Below are positions 1 through 5,800 of a stretch of DNA of 7,201 nucleotides, one piece after another. The stretch is from contig JAUMXD010000071.1 of the NCBI GenBank assembly GCA_030529305.1, forward strand, positions 1-7,201, written 5' to 3'. The notes beneath the pieces were generated by a model that worked only from the letters and a program-made list of their open reading frames with translations, ran no database searches and was not told the origin of the DNA. How positions within the stretch are numbered: the stretch's first letter is position 1; each line of letters begins with the position of its first letter. A program made the position numbers and the translations under genes. This DNA is from Allobrachymonas sp. Lineage in GTDB: Bacteria; Pseudomonadota; Gammaproteobacteria; Burkholderiales; Burkholderiaceae.

Positions 1-421
1 TCTGCTCGGCATTGAGCGTAGCGGGGTCGATGGCTTTGTACTTGGCATACAGCGCTTCGTTGGCGCCCAGTGCGGTCGAAAACTCGGTTACGGCAGGCAG
101 CATGGCGTTGTAGGCAGCGCGCAGTTCGGGCGTGTCGTTCACGCTTTTGAGGTGGCCCACGGCGCTCCAGGCACGGCCCAGGCGCTCGGTGGCTACGTCC
201 AGCGTGGTCGCCAGGCGCTGCCAGTCGGCCGGAAAGCCGGGCTGCGTGACTTGGTCGAGTGCAGCTTGCGCCTCTTGCAGCAGTTGGGTGATGGCGGGTT
301 GAATCTGCTCGGGCGCAATGGCGTCAAAGCGCGGCAGATCGGCAAAGTCGAGCAAGGCATTGGTGCTTGTGCTGTTCATGCTTGTGCTGTTCATATCGGT
401 GGGGTTGGAGGTTGAATTCAT
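1..421 (-). CDS. prlC: Oligopeptidase A (M3-family zinc metallopeptidase), N-terminal part, runs off the left edge
   Basis: The minus strand reads 140 codons from an ATG at 421 to the window edge with no stop. After a short Ser/Thr/Asn-rich leader, the translation (ALLDFADLPRFDAIAPEQI, then TQLLQEAQAAL, then GRAWSAVGHLKSVNDTPELR and AYNAMLPAVTEF) matches the helical N-terminal region of oligopeptidase A as I know it. This cytoplasmic peptidase degrades short peptides, including cleaved signal peptides. The zinc-binding HEXXH motif lies much further along and is outside the window, so activity cannot be judged. The start is uncertain. ATG codons at 421, 394 and 379 are all in frame, each begins an MNSTS peptide, and none has a clear Shine-Dalgarno sequence. 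I used the outermost. The gene is divergent from the NlpE-like lipoprotein gene, with 206 bases between them. The family assignment is from recall of homologues. Confidence 0.85.
   Translation of the reverse strand, partial: MNSTSNPTDMNSTSMNSTSTNALLDFADLPRFDAIAPEQIQPAITQLLQEAQAALDQVTQPGFPADWQRLATTLDVATERLGRAWSAVGHLKSVNDTPELRAAYNAMLPAVTEFSTALGANEALYAKYKAIDPATLNAEQ
365..394 (-). repeat. Two perfect tandem copies of a 15-base unit at the prlC 5' end
   Basis: The plus-strand unit GCTTGTGCTGTTCAT occurs at 365-379 and again at 380-394 without a mismatch. On the coding strand each copy is ATG AAC AGC ACA AGC (MNSTS). The repeat is in frame, so gain or loss of a unit would leave the reading frame intact and change only the leader length and the number of possible ATG starts. 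The first five codons of the gene encode MNSTS as well, with different codons. Confidence 0.9.
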
Positions 422-627
422 GCTGGAGCAATTTGGGGTGAAAAAATAGGCTTCAAGATCGGGCGGGCAGCTCGCTCATGCGGCTATCCAAATGGATAAT
501 GGATCGGCGCGCAATGCCACAATCGGGCTGGAAGTTAGGATTGTCTGCGTTTTTGGCAGCGGGTGCCGAGCAAAAGTATCGGCCAAAAGCCAATTCAACA
601 CGAGAAACAAGTTTGCAGGAAGGCATC
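422..627. promoter_or_regulatory. Divergent intergenic region between prlC and the NlpE-like gene
   Basis: These 206 bases must hold the promoters for both outward genes. The only symmetric element I see is TATCCA-AA-TGGATA at 485-498, a perfect 6+6 inverted repeat with a 2-base centre that could be an operator or chance. For the lipoprotein, TTGGCA (553-558) with AGTATC (575-580) at 16-base spacing is the best promoter-like pair and is weak. An upstream in-frame ATG at 478 could extend the lipoprotein, but it would bury the signal peptide behind 50 non-hydrophobic residues, so I treat this stretch as noncoding. Confidence 0.35.
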
Positions 628-1164
628 ATGACGACAAGCATGCTTGAAGCAAGCCGCCACTTGGAGCGGCGTAGGGGCATTCGAGAGGGAGCCGTTCGCT
701 GGACAGCCCTTGCTGCGCTGTGCAGCGTGGCTGCGCTGGCGGGCGGCTGCACAGTGGTGTCGCTGGATTCGGCCAACTGGCCGCCAGCGGGCAAGGCCAT
801 GCTGTCAGCGGCACCCAATGCGGCGCGTGCCAAAGGCTCGGTCAGCCTGAACGAAAGCTGGGTGGGCCATTACGAAGGTATTGCGCCCTGCGCCGATTGC
901 GCAGGGGTGCGCATTCTGCTCAGCCTCAAGCACGGCAACAGCTATACCCTGAGCCAGAGCTATATGGACAGCAAGCGCAAACCCAGCGTGGTGCATGGCA
1001 GCTTCAGCTGGAGTTCGGACGGCACGGAAATCACGCTTGACGAAAACGGTGGCCACCGCCGCTATGCTGTGAGCTGGATTGAGCTGCGCATGCTCAACCG
1101 CGACGGCAGCCCCATGTTGGGCGTGCTGGGTGAGCAAATGGTGCTGAAAAAACGGTCGATGTAA
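628..1164 (+). CDS. NlpE N-domain lipoprotein (copper-resistance/envelope-stress NlpE family)
   Basis: A 178-residue lipoprotein. The start at 628 is set by AGGAAGG (617-623), four bases upstream, and by the signal peptide: an Arg-rich n-region, a hydrophobic core from about residue 25, and a lipobox-like end LAGGC with Cys41 as the likely lipidated residue. The lipobox is slightly off consensus (Ala at -3). The mature part carries the NlpE signature WVGHYEGIAPCADCAG at about residues 78-93, with the CADC pair at 88-91, followed by the beta-strand-rich pattern of the family (ILLSLKHGNSYTLSQSY). E. coli NlpE has an added C-terminal domain with a second cysteine pair and signals surface contact and lipoprotein stress to Cpx. 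This protein is N-domain only and has no further cysteines. A role in copper or redox handling or envelope sensing is inferred from the family. It is followed by nagZ on the same strand after 183 bases, so co-transcription is possible but not shown. Confidence 0.8.
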   Translation: MTTSMLEASRHLERRRGIREGAVRWTALAALCSVAALAGGCTVVSLDSANWPPAGKAMLSAAPNAARAKGSVSLNESWVGHYEGIAPCADCAGVRILLSLKHGNSYTLSQSYMDSKRKPSVVHGSFSWSSDGTEITLDENGGHRRYAVSWIELRMLNRDGSPMLGVLGEQMVLKKRSM

Positions 1165-1347
1165 ATACCGCACGGCACCTTCGCTACCGATGCCAGTATC
1201 TGATGGAAGCACATCACGGATGCACTGAACGGGTACGCTGAACGGATGTGCTGATGCGCCCAATGCAAACGGCAATGTACTGAATGGGTGCGGTTGCCAA
1301 TGCTTGCACCCAAGGCCTATACAAATCTCATCCCAAGGAAACACACC

Positions 1348-2442
1348 ATGTACCACGCGCCTTTGATCATTGATGTGGCAGGCACCACCCTTTCGGCTGA
1401 CGACCGCCGCCGCCTGCAATCGCCGCTGGTGGGCGGGGTGATCTACTTTGGCCGCAACTGGCAAAGCCGCGAGCAAATCAGCGACTTGAGCGCTGCTATT
1501 AAATCCATTCGGTCCGATTTGCTGATCACGGTAGACCACGAAGGCGGTCGCGTGCAGCGCTTTCGCAGCGATGGCTTTACGCATCTGCCGCCGATGCGCA
1601 CCTTAGGTCAGCTCTGGCGCAAGCCTGATCGTGCAGGGCAAGAAGGCCACCACGCAATGCAAGCGCAGCAAGCCGCCAGCGCTTGTGGCTATGTGCTGGC
1701 TGCCGAACTGCGCGCCTGCGGGGTGGAGATGAGCTTTGCCCCTGTGCTCGATCTGGACTACGGCCACAGCAGCGTAATTGGCGACCGCGCCTTTGACAGC
1801 GACCCACGCGTGGTCGCCCTGCTGGCCAAAAGCCTGATGCACGGCTTGCTGCAGGCGGGCATGGCGCATTGTGGCAAGCACTTTCCGGGGCATGGGCATG
1901 TGCGGGCCGATTCGCATGTGGCTATTCCTGTGGACAAGCGCAGCCTGCGTGCGCTGTTGAACAGCGATGCCTTGCCTTACCAATGGCTGCTGCCCACGCT
2001 GATGGCCGTGATGCCTGCACACGTGATCTACGCCAAGGTGGACGAGCGCCCGGCAGGCTTTAGCCCCCGCTGGCTGCAAGAAGTGCTGCGCGGCGAGCTG
2101 GGCTTTGCCGGCGCCATCATCAGCGACGATTTGAGCATGCAAGGCGCGCGCCAAATCCAAGGGCGGCCGCTGTCGCTGACCGAAGGCGTGCTGGCCGCAT
2201 TGGATGCCGGTTGCGACCTGGCCCTGGTCTGCAATCAAAGCCTGGATGGCGGCCGTGCGTTGGACGTGCTGTTGGATGAGATGAGCGAAGCTGCGGTGAA
2301 AGGGCGTTGGCAGCCGCAAGAAGCCAGCGAACTGCGCCGCCGCGCTTTGTTGCCCACAGCGCCTGCTGTGGCTTGGGACGATCTGATGCGTACCCCGGCC
2401 TACATTCAGGCGCTGGAAATGCTATCGGTGCTGTCGGCGTGA
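1348..2442 (+). CDS. nagZ: Beta-N-acetylglucosaminidase NagZ (GH3), peptidoglycan recycling
   Basis: A 364-residue cytoplasmic glycoside hydrolase of family 3 that removes GlcNAc from GlcNAc-anhydroMurNAc muropeptides during cell-wall recycling. In many Gram-negatives its product also feeds AmpC beta-lactamase induction. Family motifs appear in order: PLVGGVIYFGRN (26-37), DHEGGRVQRF (63-72), KHFPGHG (177-183) with D188 and H190 of the KHFPGHGxVxxDSH signature (catalytic His loop), and ISDDLSMQGA with the expected nucleophile at D260. The length is slightly above the 341 residues of E. coli NagZ and is intact. I chose the ATG at 1348 because AAGGAA (1335-1340) sits seven bases upstream and MYHAPLIIDVAG matches the usual start. 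The GTG at 1288 would add 20 residues with no support. The 183-base gap before it holds a weak inverted repeat (TGGGTGC 1285-1291, GCACCCA 1306-1312) without a T-tract. The convergent gene downstream is the HIT protein. Confidence 0.95.
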   Translation: MYHAPLIIDVAGTTLSADDRRRLQSPLVGGVIYFGRNWQSREQISDLSAAIKSIRSDLLITVDHEGGRVQRFRSDGFTHLPPMRTLGQLWRKPDRAGQEGHHAMQAQQAASACGYVLAAELRACGVEMSFAPVLDLDYGHSSVIGDRAFDSDPRVVALLAKSLMHGLLQAGMAHCGKHFPGHGHVRADSHVAIPVDKRSLRALLNSDALPYQWLLPTLMAVMPAHVIYAKVDERPAGFSPRWLQEVLRGELGFAGAIISDDLSMQGARQIQGRPLSLTEGVLAALDAGCDLALVCNQSLDGGRALDVLLDEMSEAAVKGRWQPQEASELRRRALLPTAPAVAWDDLMRTPAYIQALEMLSVLSA

Positions 2443-2596
2443 ATCGAACTGTGCGCTGTTACACCGCCTTTGGCGGCGAGAGCTGTAGCTGATCTGGCGA
2501 TGGATAAGGTTGCCAGTCGCTAGAGCTGACGCGATGAGATTTGAGCGGGATCAGCGCGGGCAAAGGCTGGTGCTTGGTGAGCCGTGATCTGAACGA

Positions 2597-3085
2597 TCAG
2601 TCCACATCCTTCCAGGGGCGCAGAGCCTGGATCAAATCCGCCTCAAAGGCCGGCAGCAAATTGTGCAAGGCGGCGATGCGGGCCGCATCGGCTTCGCGCT
2701 GGGGCGCGGCCCACACCGGGGCGGGAAAGTGCGTATCCCACTCGTAGCGGGCGATGATGTGCCAGTGCAGATGCGGCACTACATTGCCTAGCGAGGCGAG
2801 ATTGATCTTGTGCGGCGCAAAGTGCGTGCGCATCACTTGCTCAATGCGGGTGAGCAGAGCCATGCCCTCTTGTCGCACAGGCTCGGGCAAATCGCTCCAT
2901 TCGGTGTAATGGGCGTTGCTGACCAAACGGTAAAACGCCGGAAAGTTTGCCTCGGCGGCTGAGTCGGCATGCACCACGCGCCAGGCGGCGCAATGCCACA
3001 CCACGCGGCCCGTAACGCTGGCGCACATGGGGCAATCGGCAGCGAGTTGGGGCACTTGTTGAAAAGTCGAGTGGGTGTTGGGCAT
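2597..3085 (-). CDS. HIT-family nucleotide-binding protein
   Basis: A 162-residue protein of the histidine triad superfamily, which hydrolyses or transfers nucleotides at phosphoester or phosphoramidate bonds. The triad motif HLHWHII is at residues 105-111, preceded by INLASLGNVVPH as in the proteobacterial subgroup and followed by ARYEWDTHFPAPVW, also typical of it. An N-terminal CPMC (18-21) is common in this subgroup and may bind metal. The start at 3085 has AGAGG (complement of 3092-3096) six bases upstream. An ATG 22 codons further out lacks this support. The substrate cannot be named from sequence. The gene converges with nagZ across 154 bases. That gap has a small hairpin (CCGCC 2464-2468, GGCGG 2472-2476) but no T-tract, so I see no clear terminator for either gene. 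Confidence 0.88.
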   Translation of the reverse strand: MPNTHSTFQQVPQLAADCPMCASVTGRVVWHCAAWRVVHADSAAEANFPAFYRLVSNAHYTEWSDLPEPVRQEGMALLTRIEQVMRTHFAPHKINLASLGNVVPHLHWHIIARYEWDTHFPAPVWAAPQREADAARIAALHNLLPAFEADLIQALRPWKDVD

Positions 3086-3495
3086 GGCGAACCTCTTGGT
3101 GTGAATCTGGTGAACCGGTATGGCGGTGTTTGTGGAATGCGTGGCATTCACCTATGGGGCGATGTGCGAGTCGCGGTGCCGATCAAAGTGTGCTGGGCAA
3201 ACGATAAAGCAAATACATCCCCGCGCGCCTGCTCCTGTGCTGCATGCTATCAGTTCAGCGGATGGCTTCAAACTGCGTTTGCAGCTCTTGCTGCCAGCGC
3301 CTGCGAGTTGTTCTTGGGGCGGCGTAAGTGCTGCTTGATTTCCCCTCAATGCTCTCATCCAGATAGTCGATGCATGAAAGGCGTTTATTTCTTTTACTTA
3401 TTTCATCAGGATGAATCTGTCTAAGCGCTGAATAAATGGTGGCACTTTTATCGGCAGAATCAAACCCATCTTTTTTCACTTTGAGGAGATTGACG
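3086..3495. other. 410-base gene-free stretch between the HIT gene and tcyJ (divergent promoters expected)
   Basis: Both flanking genes start outward from here, so their promoters should lie within. The part nearest tcyJ (about 3370-3480) is noticeably richer in A and T than the surroundings, as promoter DNA often is, but I find no convincing -35/-10 pair. TTGATT at 3335-3340 has no good partner. A short perfect hairpin GAATGC-GTG-GCATTC lies at 3135-3149 without a T-tract. On the minus strand a frame open from a GTG at 3479 to a TGA at 3255 looks partly coding-like (see findings). It has no ribosome site and overlaps the tcyJ leader, so I do not call it a gene. Confidence 0.6.
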
Positions 3496-4290
3496 ATGAA
3501 ACGCCGCCAGATTTGGAAAGGTTTGCTGCTTGCCGCCAGCTTGTTGGCTGCGACTACCCATGCACAAGCGCAAGATTTGCTCGATACCGTCAAGCAGCGT
3601 GGCACGCTGCGCGTGGCTTTGGAAGGTACCTACCCGCCCTTCAACTTTCGTGAAAACGGCAGGCTCGTGGGCTTTGAGGTGGAGCTGGCCAATGCCCTGG
3701 CGGCCAAGCTGGGCGTGAAGGCCGAATTCACCACCAGCGAGTGGAGCGCCATTTTGGCCGGGCTGCAGGCCGGCAAATACGATGTGGTCATCAACCAAGT
3801 CACCATCACCGACAAGCGCAAGCAAGCTTTCGACTTTTCTGTGCCCTACACCTACTCCAGCCCGCAGATCATCGTGCGCAAGAACGAGGCGAATCCGCCC
3901 GCCTCCTTGCAAGCCCTCAAGGGCAAAAAACTCGGCGTGGGGCAGGGCACCAACTTTGCCGACATGGTCAAAAAAGCGGGGGGCATTGACGTGCGCACCT
4001 ACCCTGGCGCGCAAGAGTATCTGCAAGACTTGGCCGCTGGCCGCATCGATGCGGCGCTGAACGACAGCTTGCTGATTCCCTATCTGGTGAAGAAAACGCG
4101 CCTGCCCGTCAAGCCCGGCGCCACGCTCGATGGTGTGGAGCAAGCAGGCATCCCTTTTGCCAAGGGCAACCCCAAGTTCAAGGCCGCGCTGGATCAGGCG
4201 CTGGAATCACTCAAGGCCGACGGCAGCTTCGCCAAAATCTCGAACAAATGGTTCGATCAGGACGTGAGCCGCGCCCCTGGCAAGCGTTGA
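3496..4290 (+). CDS. tcyJ: Periplasmic substrate-binding protein of a cystine-type ABC importer (TcyJ/FliY-like)
   Basis: A 264-residue secreted binding protein of the polar amino-acid family (SBP_bac_3). The start at 3496 has GAGGAG (3483-3488) seven bases upstream and a classic signal peptide: KRR, a hydrophobic core, and AQA before the likely cleavage at residue 25/26. The mature domain closely follows E. coli FliY/TcyJ from memory: LEGTYPPFNF (42-51), GFEVELANAL, DVVINQVTITDKRK (96-109), DFSVPYTYSS (113-122), GVGQGTNF, DVRTYPGA, and DLAAGRIDAALND (178-190). These are the ligand-pocket and hinge segments of the cystine binders, so L-cystine is the best-supported substrate, though a related amino acid cannot be excluded. 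The partner permease tcyL follows 149 bases later behind a strong terminator, so the binding protein is probably made in excess over the permease, as importers usually need. Confidence 0.88.
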   Translation: MKRRQIWKGLLLAASLLAATTHAQAQDLLDTVKQRGTLRVALEGTYPPFNFRENGRLVGFEVELANALAAKLGVKAEFTTSEWSAILAGLQAGKYDVVINQVTITDKRKQAFDFSVPYTYSSPQIIVRKNEANPPASLQALKGKKLGVGQGTNFADMVKKAGGIDVRTYPGAQEYLQDLAAGRIDAALNDSLLIPYLVKKTRLPVKPGATLDGVEQAGIPFAKGNPKFKAALDQALESLKADGSFAKISNKWFDQDVSRAPGKR

Positions 4291-4390
4291 TGGCGATGCG
4301 TTAAAGGCCGACAAAGGCCGGCTGTGCCGTAGCGTGCCGCATTGGCGCATTTGAATGGGGCTGCTGGCGCATGCGGCTGCACTAAAGACT

Positions 4391-4425
4391 GATATCCTGC
4401 GGGCCCGCAGGATATCGGTTTTTTT
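4391..4425 (+). terminator. Strong intrinsic terminator/attenuator between tcyJ and tcyL
   Basis: A perfect 26-base palindrome (GATATCCTGCGGG at 4391-4403 with its complement CCCGCAGGATATC at 4404-4416) is followed by GG and seven T residues (4419-4425). Wobble and A-U pairs with the U-tract extend the stem outward to about 4384. The tract ends 14 bases before the tcyL ATG. This is textbook Rho-independent form for the plus strand. The minus strand lacks a matching T-tract. It probably ends most tcyJ transcripts and lets partial read-through supply tcyL. Confidence 0.92.
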
Positions 4426-4439
4426 ATGGATGAAAAGAT

Positions 4440-5120
4440 ATGTTGACAATGCAGGAGTTGTGGCAGCTTTTGCAAGAGGCGTTGCCCATCATGGGCAAGG
4501 GCGTGCTCTGGACCTTGTATTTGTCGGTGCTGGCCATGTTGCTGGGCGCGGTCATTGGCGTGTGTGTGGCCGTCATCCGCGTGGCGCGGGTGCCCGGGGT
4601 CAATGCGCTGTGCCGCCTGTATGTGAGCTGCATGCGCGGCACGCCTTTGCTGGTGCAATTGTTCGTGCTGTACTACGGTCTGCCCAGCATCGGCTTGCAG
4701 CTGGAGCCCTTGACCGCAGGCGTGCTGGGCCTGGGGCTGAACGTGGGGGCGTACCTCTCTGAATCGCTACGCGGTGCGCTGCAAGGCGTGGATCAAGGGC
4801 AATGGCTGGCCGCACAAAGCCTGGGCATGCGCCGCGTGCAAATCTTGCGCTACATCGTCGGGCCGCAGGCCATCCGGTTGGCGTTGCCCAGTCTTTCCAA
4901 CAGCCTCATCAGTTTGGTGAAAGACACTTCGCTGGTTTCGGTCATTGCCGTTACCGAATTGATGCTGGCTACCAAAGAAGTGATCGCCACCACCTTTCAA
5001 CCCTTCCCGCTGTACCTGACGGCTGCTGTTATCTACTGGATCATCAGCCTGCTGCTCGAAAGTCTGCAACAGGCTTGGGAAAAGCGCCTGGCGCGTGGCT
5101 ATGCCGCTGCGCGGATGTAA
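4440..5120 (+). CDS. tcyL: Inner-membrane permease of a cystine-type ABC importer (TcyL/YecS-like)
   Basis: A 226-residue permease of the HisM/GlnP type. Its motifs match YecS/TcyL from recall: RGTPLLVQLFVLYYGLP (66-82), the cytoplasmic EAA loop AAQSLGMRRVQILRYIVGPQ (124-143) that docks on the ATPase, and LPSLSNSLISLVKDTSL after it. Hydrophobic segments are visible at about 22-46, 69-86, 91-108, 160-178 and 191-210. With TcyJ it would import cystine, but no ATP-binding partner follows; transcription ends at the terminator 124 bases downstream. The start is ambiguous between 4440 (GGA at 4428-4430 as a weak ribosome site) and the in-frame ATG at 4449, which aligns better with the MQE start of YecS. 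The gene lies directly behind the tcyJ terminator, so its expression depends on read-through or on a promoter I cannot identify. Confidence 0.9.
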   Translation: MLTMQELWQLLQEALPIMGKGVLWTLYLSVLAMLLGAVIGVCVAVIRVARVPGVNALCRLYVSCMRGTPLLVQLFVLYYGLPSIGLQLEPLTAGVLGLGLNVGAYLSESLRGALQGVDQGQWLAAQSLGMRRVQILRYIVGPQAIRLALPSLSNSLISLVKDTSLVSVIAVTELMLATKEVIATTFQPFPLYLTAAVIYWIISLLLESLQQAWEKRLARGYAAARM

Positions 5121-5464
5121 AGGAGCGCTGGCGCGGCGCAGATAAGCGGCACGCTATCGTTGCCGATCAGGGACTGTTGTTGGAATGAACCTGTTGGCTG
5201 TTGATTAACACTGAGCGTTTTGCAGCTGCAAAATATGACCAAGCCCTACGCTGAAAAAGCGTGGGGTTTTTTGTGCCCATTGGGCAAAGCGCCCCCCGTA
5301 GGGGCAGAAGGCGGCAGGCACAGGCCGTTTGGGGCACGTGTGGCACTGGGGCAGCAGACAAAGGCGTGGAGTGAGGCCGCTTGGCACGGCAAGCGGCTGT
5401 GCCCGATTTGAACGGGCTGGGTAGGCTGCCAGCTTTTAAAAACAGGCGCCTGTCCGGGCCGAGC
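5121..5464. other. 344-base gene-free, hairpin-rich stretch between tcyL and the integrase remnant
   Basis: No plausible gene on either strand. The contents are: a perfect 16-base palindrome TTTTGCAGCTGCAAAA (5218-5233); the tcyL terminator (5244-5272); a CCCC/GGGG hairpin (5294-5304); a perfect 8-bp hairpin GCCGCTTG-GCACGG-CAAGCGGC (5376-5397); a 5-bp hairpin GCCCG-ATTTGAA-CGGGC (5401-5417) that resembles a tRNA T-arm on the minus strand; and the palindrome CAGGCGCCTG (5443-5452). On the minus strand the integrase frame stays open through all of this down to 5246, but it matches no integrase sequence and crosses a terminator, so it is not coding. Confidence 0.6.
5244..5272 (+). terminator. 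Intrinsic terminator downstream of tcyL
   Basis: The stem CCCTACGCT (5244-5252) pairs with AGCGTGGGG (5258-5266) over nine positions with one U-G wobble. The loop is GAAAA, and six T residues follow (5267-5272). It points in the plus direction and closes the tcyJ-tcyL unit 124 bases past the tcyL stop. The minus strand has no T-tract on the other side. Confidence 0.92.
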
Positions 5465-5626
5465 CAGTGCCAGCGTCTTGCGCTTGCCTGCAAAGCGGTA
5501 ATCCATGCGCCAGTAGCGGCCGGCGGCTTTCACCAGTAGATACAGCCCACCCGTGTCATAGAGCTTGTCTCCAGCAGGCTTGCCGCTGTGTTTGGTGTTC
5601 TTGGCTGCGGTATCTGTCAGTGCCAT
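5465..5626 (-). pseudogene. Truncated tyrosine integrase, N-terminal arm-binding (DUF4102-type) domain only
   Basis: From an ATG at 5626 the minus strand encodes 54 residues typical of P4-like phage and island integrases: MALTDTAAKNTK, then KLYDTGGLYLLVKAAGRYWR (21-40) and MDYRFAGKRKTLAL (41-54). Family members continue with GVYP and further arm-domain, core and catalytic domains. Here the match stops abruptly after Leu54 (5467-5465), and the frame runs on through unrelated sequence. About 54 of the usual ~400 residues remain and no catalytic Arg or Tyr is present, so it cannot recombine DNA. The ribosome site AGGGGG (complement of 5630-5635) is preserved. The fragment lies 174 bases past the tRNA-Thr 3' end in the same orientation, the classic position of an integrase next to its attachment site. 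The deletion end point is inferred from the loss of similarity. Confidence 0.85.
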
Positions 5627-5637
5627 ATGGCCCCCTG

Positions 5638-5701
5638 TGACGGTATCTGACGGTACGTCTCCAAAAAGTACCGTCAAAAATACCGTCAGATTGACGGTAT
5701 C
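5638..5701. repeat. Cluster of five TGACGGTAY repeats in both orientations upstream of the integrase remnant
   Basis: Copies of TGACGGTAT/C lie at 5638-5646 (+), 5648-5656 (+), 5668-5676 (-), 5680-5688 (-) and 5692-5700 (+). The first two are tandem with a 10-base period. The second and third form a 9-bp inverted repeat across 11 bases, and the fourth and fifth a 9-bp inverted repeat across GAT. The cluster ends 11 bases before the integrase start. Its place and pattern fit integrase arm-type binding sites in an attachment region, or operators controlling the integrase gene. All copies are perfect, so they appear not to have decayed much since the element was lost. Confidence 0.85.
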
Positions 5702-5733
5702 TCTTTGCGATCTGTCGGACTATACCGGACAAC

Positions 5734-5768
5734 AAAAAGCCCGCGATGCTAGGAAACATGCGGGCTTT
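5734..5768 (-). terminator. Intrinsic terminator of the tRNA-Thr transcript
   Basis: On the minus strand AAAGCCCGC (complement of 5760-5768) pairs perfectly with GCGGGCTTT (complement of 5736-5744). Inner ATG/CAT pairs lengthen the stem, and the run of T residues ends at 5734. It lies 32 bases past the tRNA 3' end, as expected for a single-gene tRNA transcript. It also separates the tRNA from the integrase remnant. Confidence 0.85.
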
Positions 5769-5800
5769 CGGACTTCTTTGTACTGCGTTGAAGTGTAATT

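Noticed and set aside
453..833. Open frame on the minus strand over the NlpE-like gene
   Set aside because: It is antisense to a gene with a clear ribosome site, signal peptide and family motif, and it has low-complexity composition with no recognisable domain.
1285..1312. TGGGTGC/GCACCCA inverted repeat before nagZ
   Set aside because: A 7-bp stem with a 14-base loop and no T-tract; too weak to call a terminator or operator.
1603..2319. Long open frame antisense to nagZ
   Set aside because: His/Gln/Ala-rich shadow of a GC-rich gene. The nagZ frame has all its catalytic motifs.
2464..2476. CCGCC-TTT-GGCGG hairpin after nagZ as a terminator
   Set aside because: The stem is only 5 bp and no T-tract follows on either strand.
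4426..4446. Six-codon upstream frame (MDEKIC) overlapping the tcyL start
   Set aside because: It begins right at the end of the terminator T-tract with no ribosome site and no feature suggesting a leader peptide.
5438..5453. CAGGCGCCTG followed by TTTTT on the minus strand as a terminator
   Set aside because: With a realistic loop only three or four pairs remain, too few for a terminator, and no transcript needing one ends there except the dead integrase.
5246..5464. Continuation of the integrase frame on the minus strand to 5246
   Set aside because: The frame is open by chance. It has no integrase-like residues after Leu54, is Pro/Cys-rich and irregular, and runs through the tcyL terminator.
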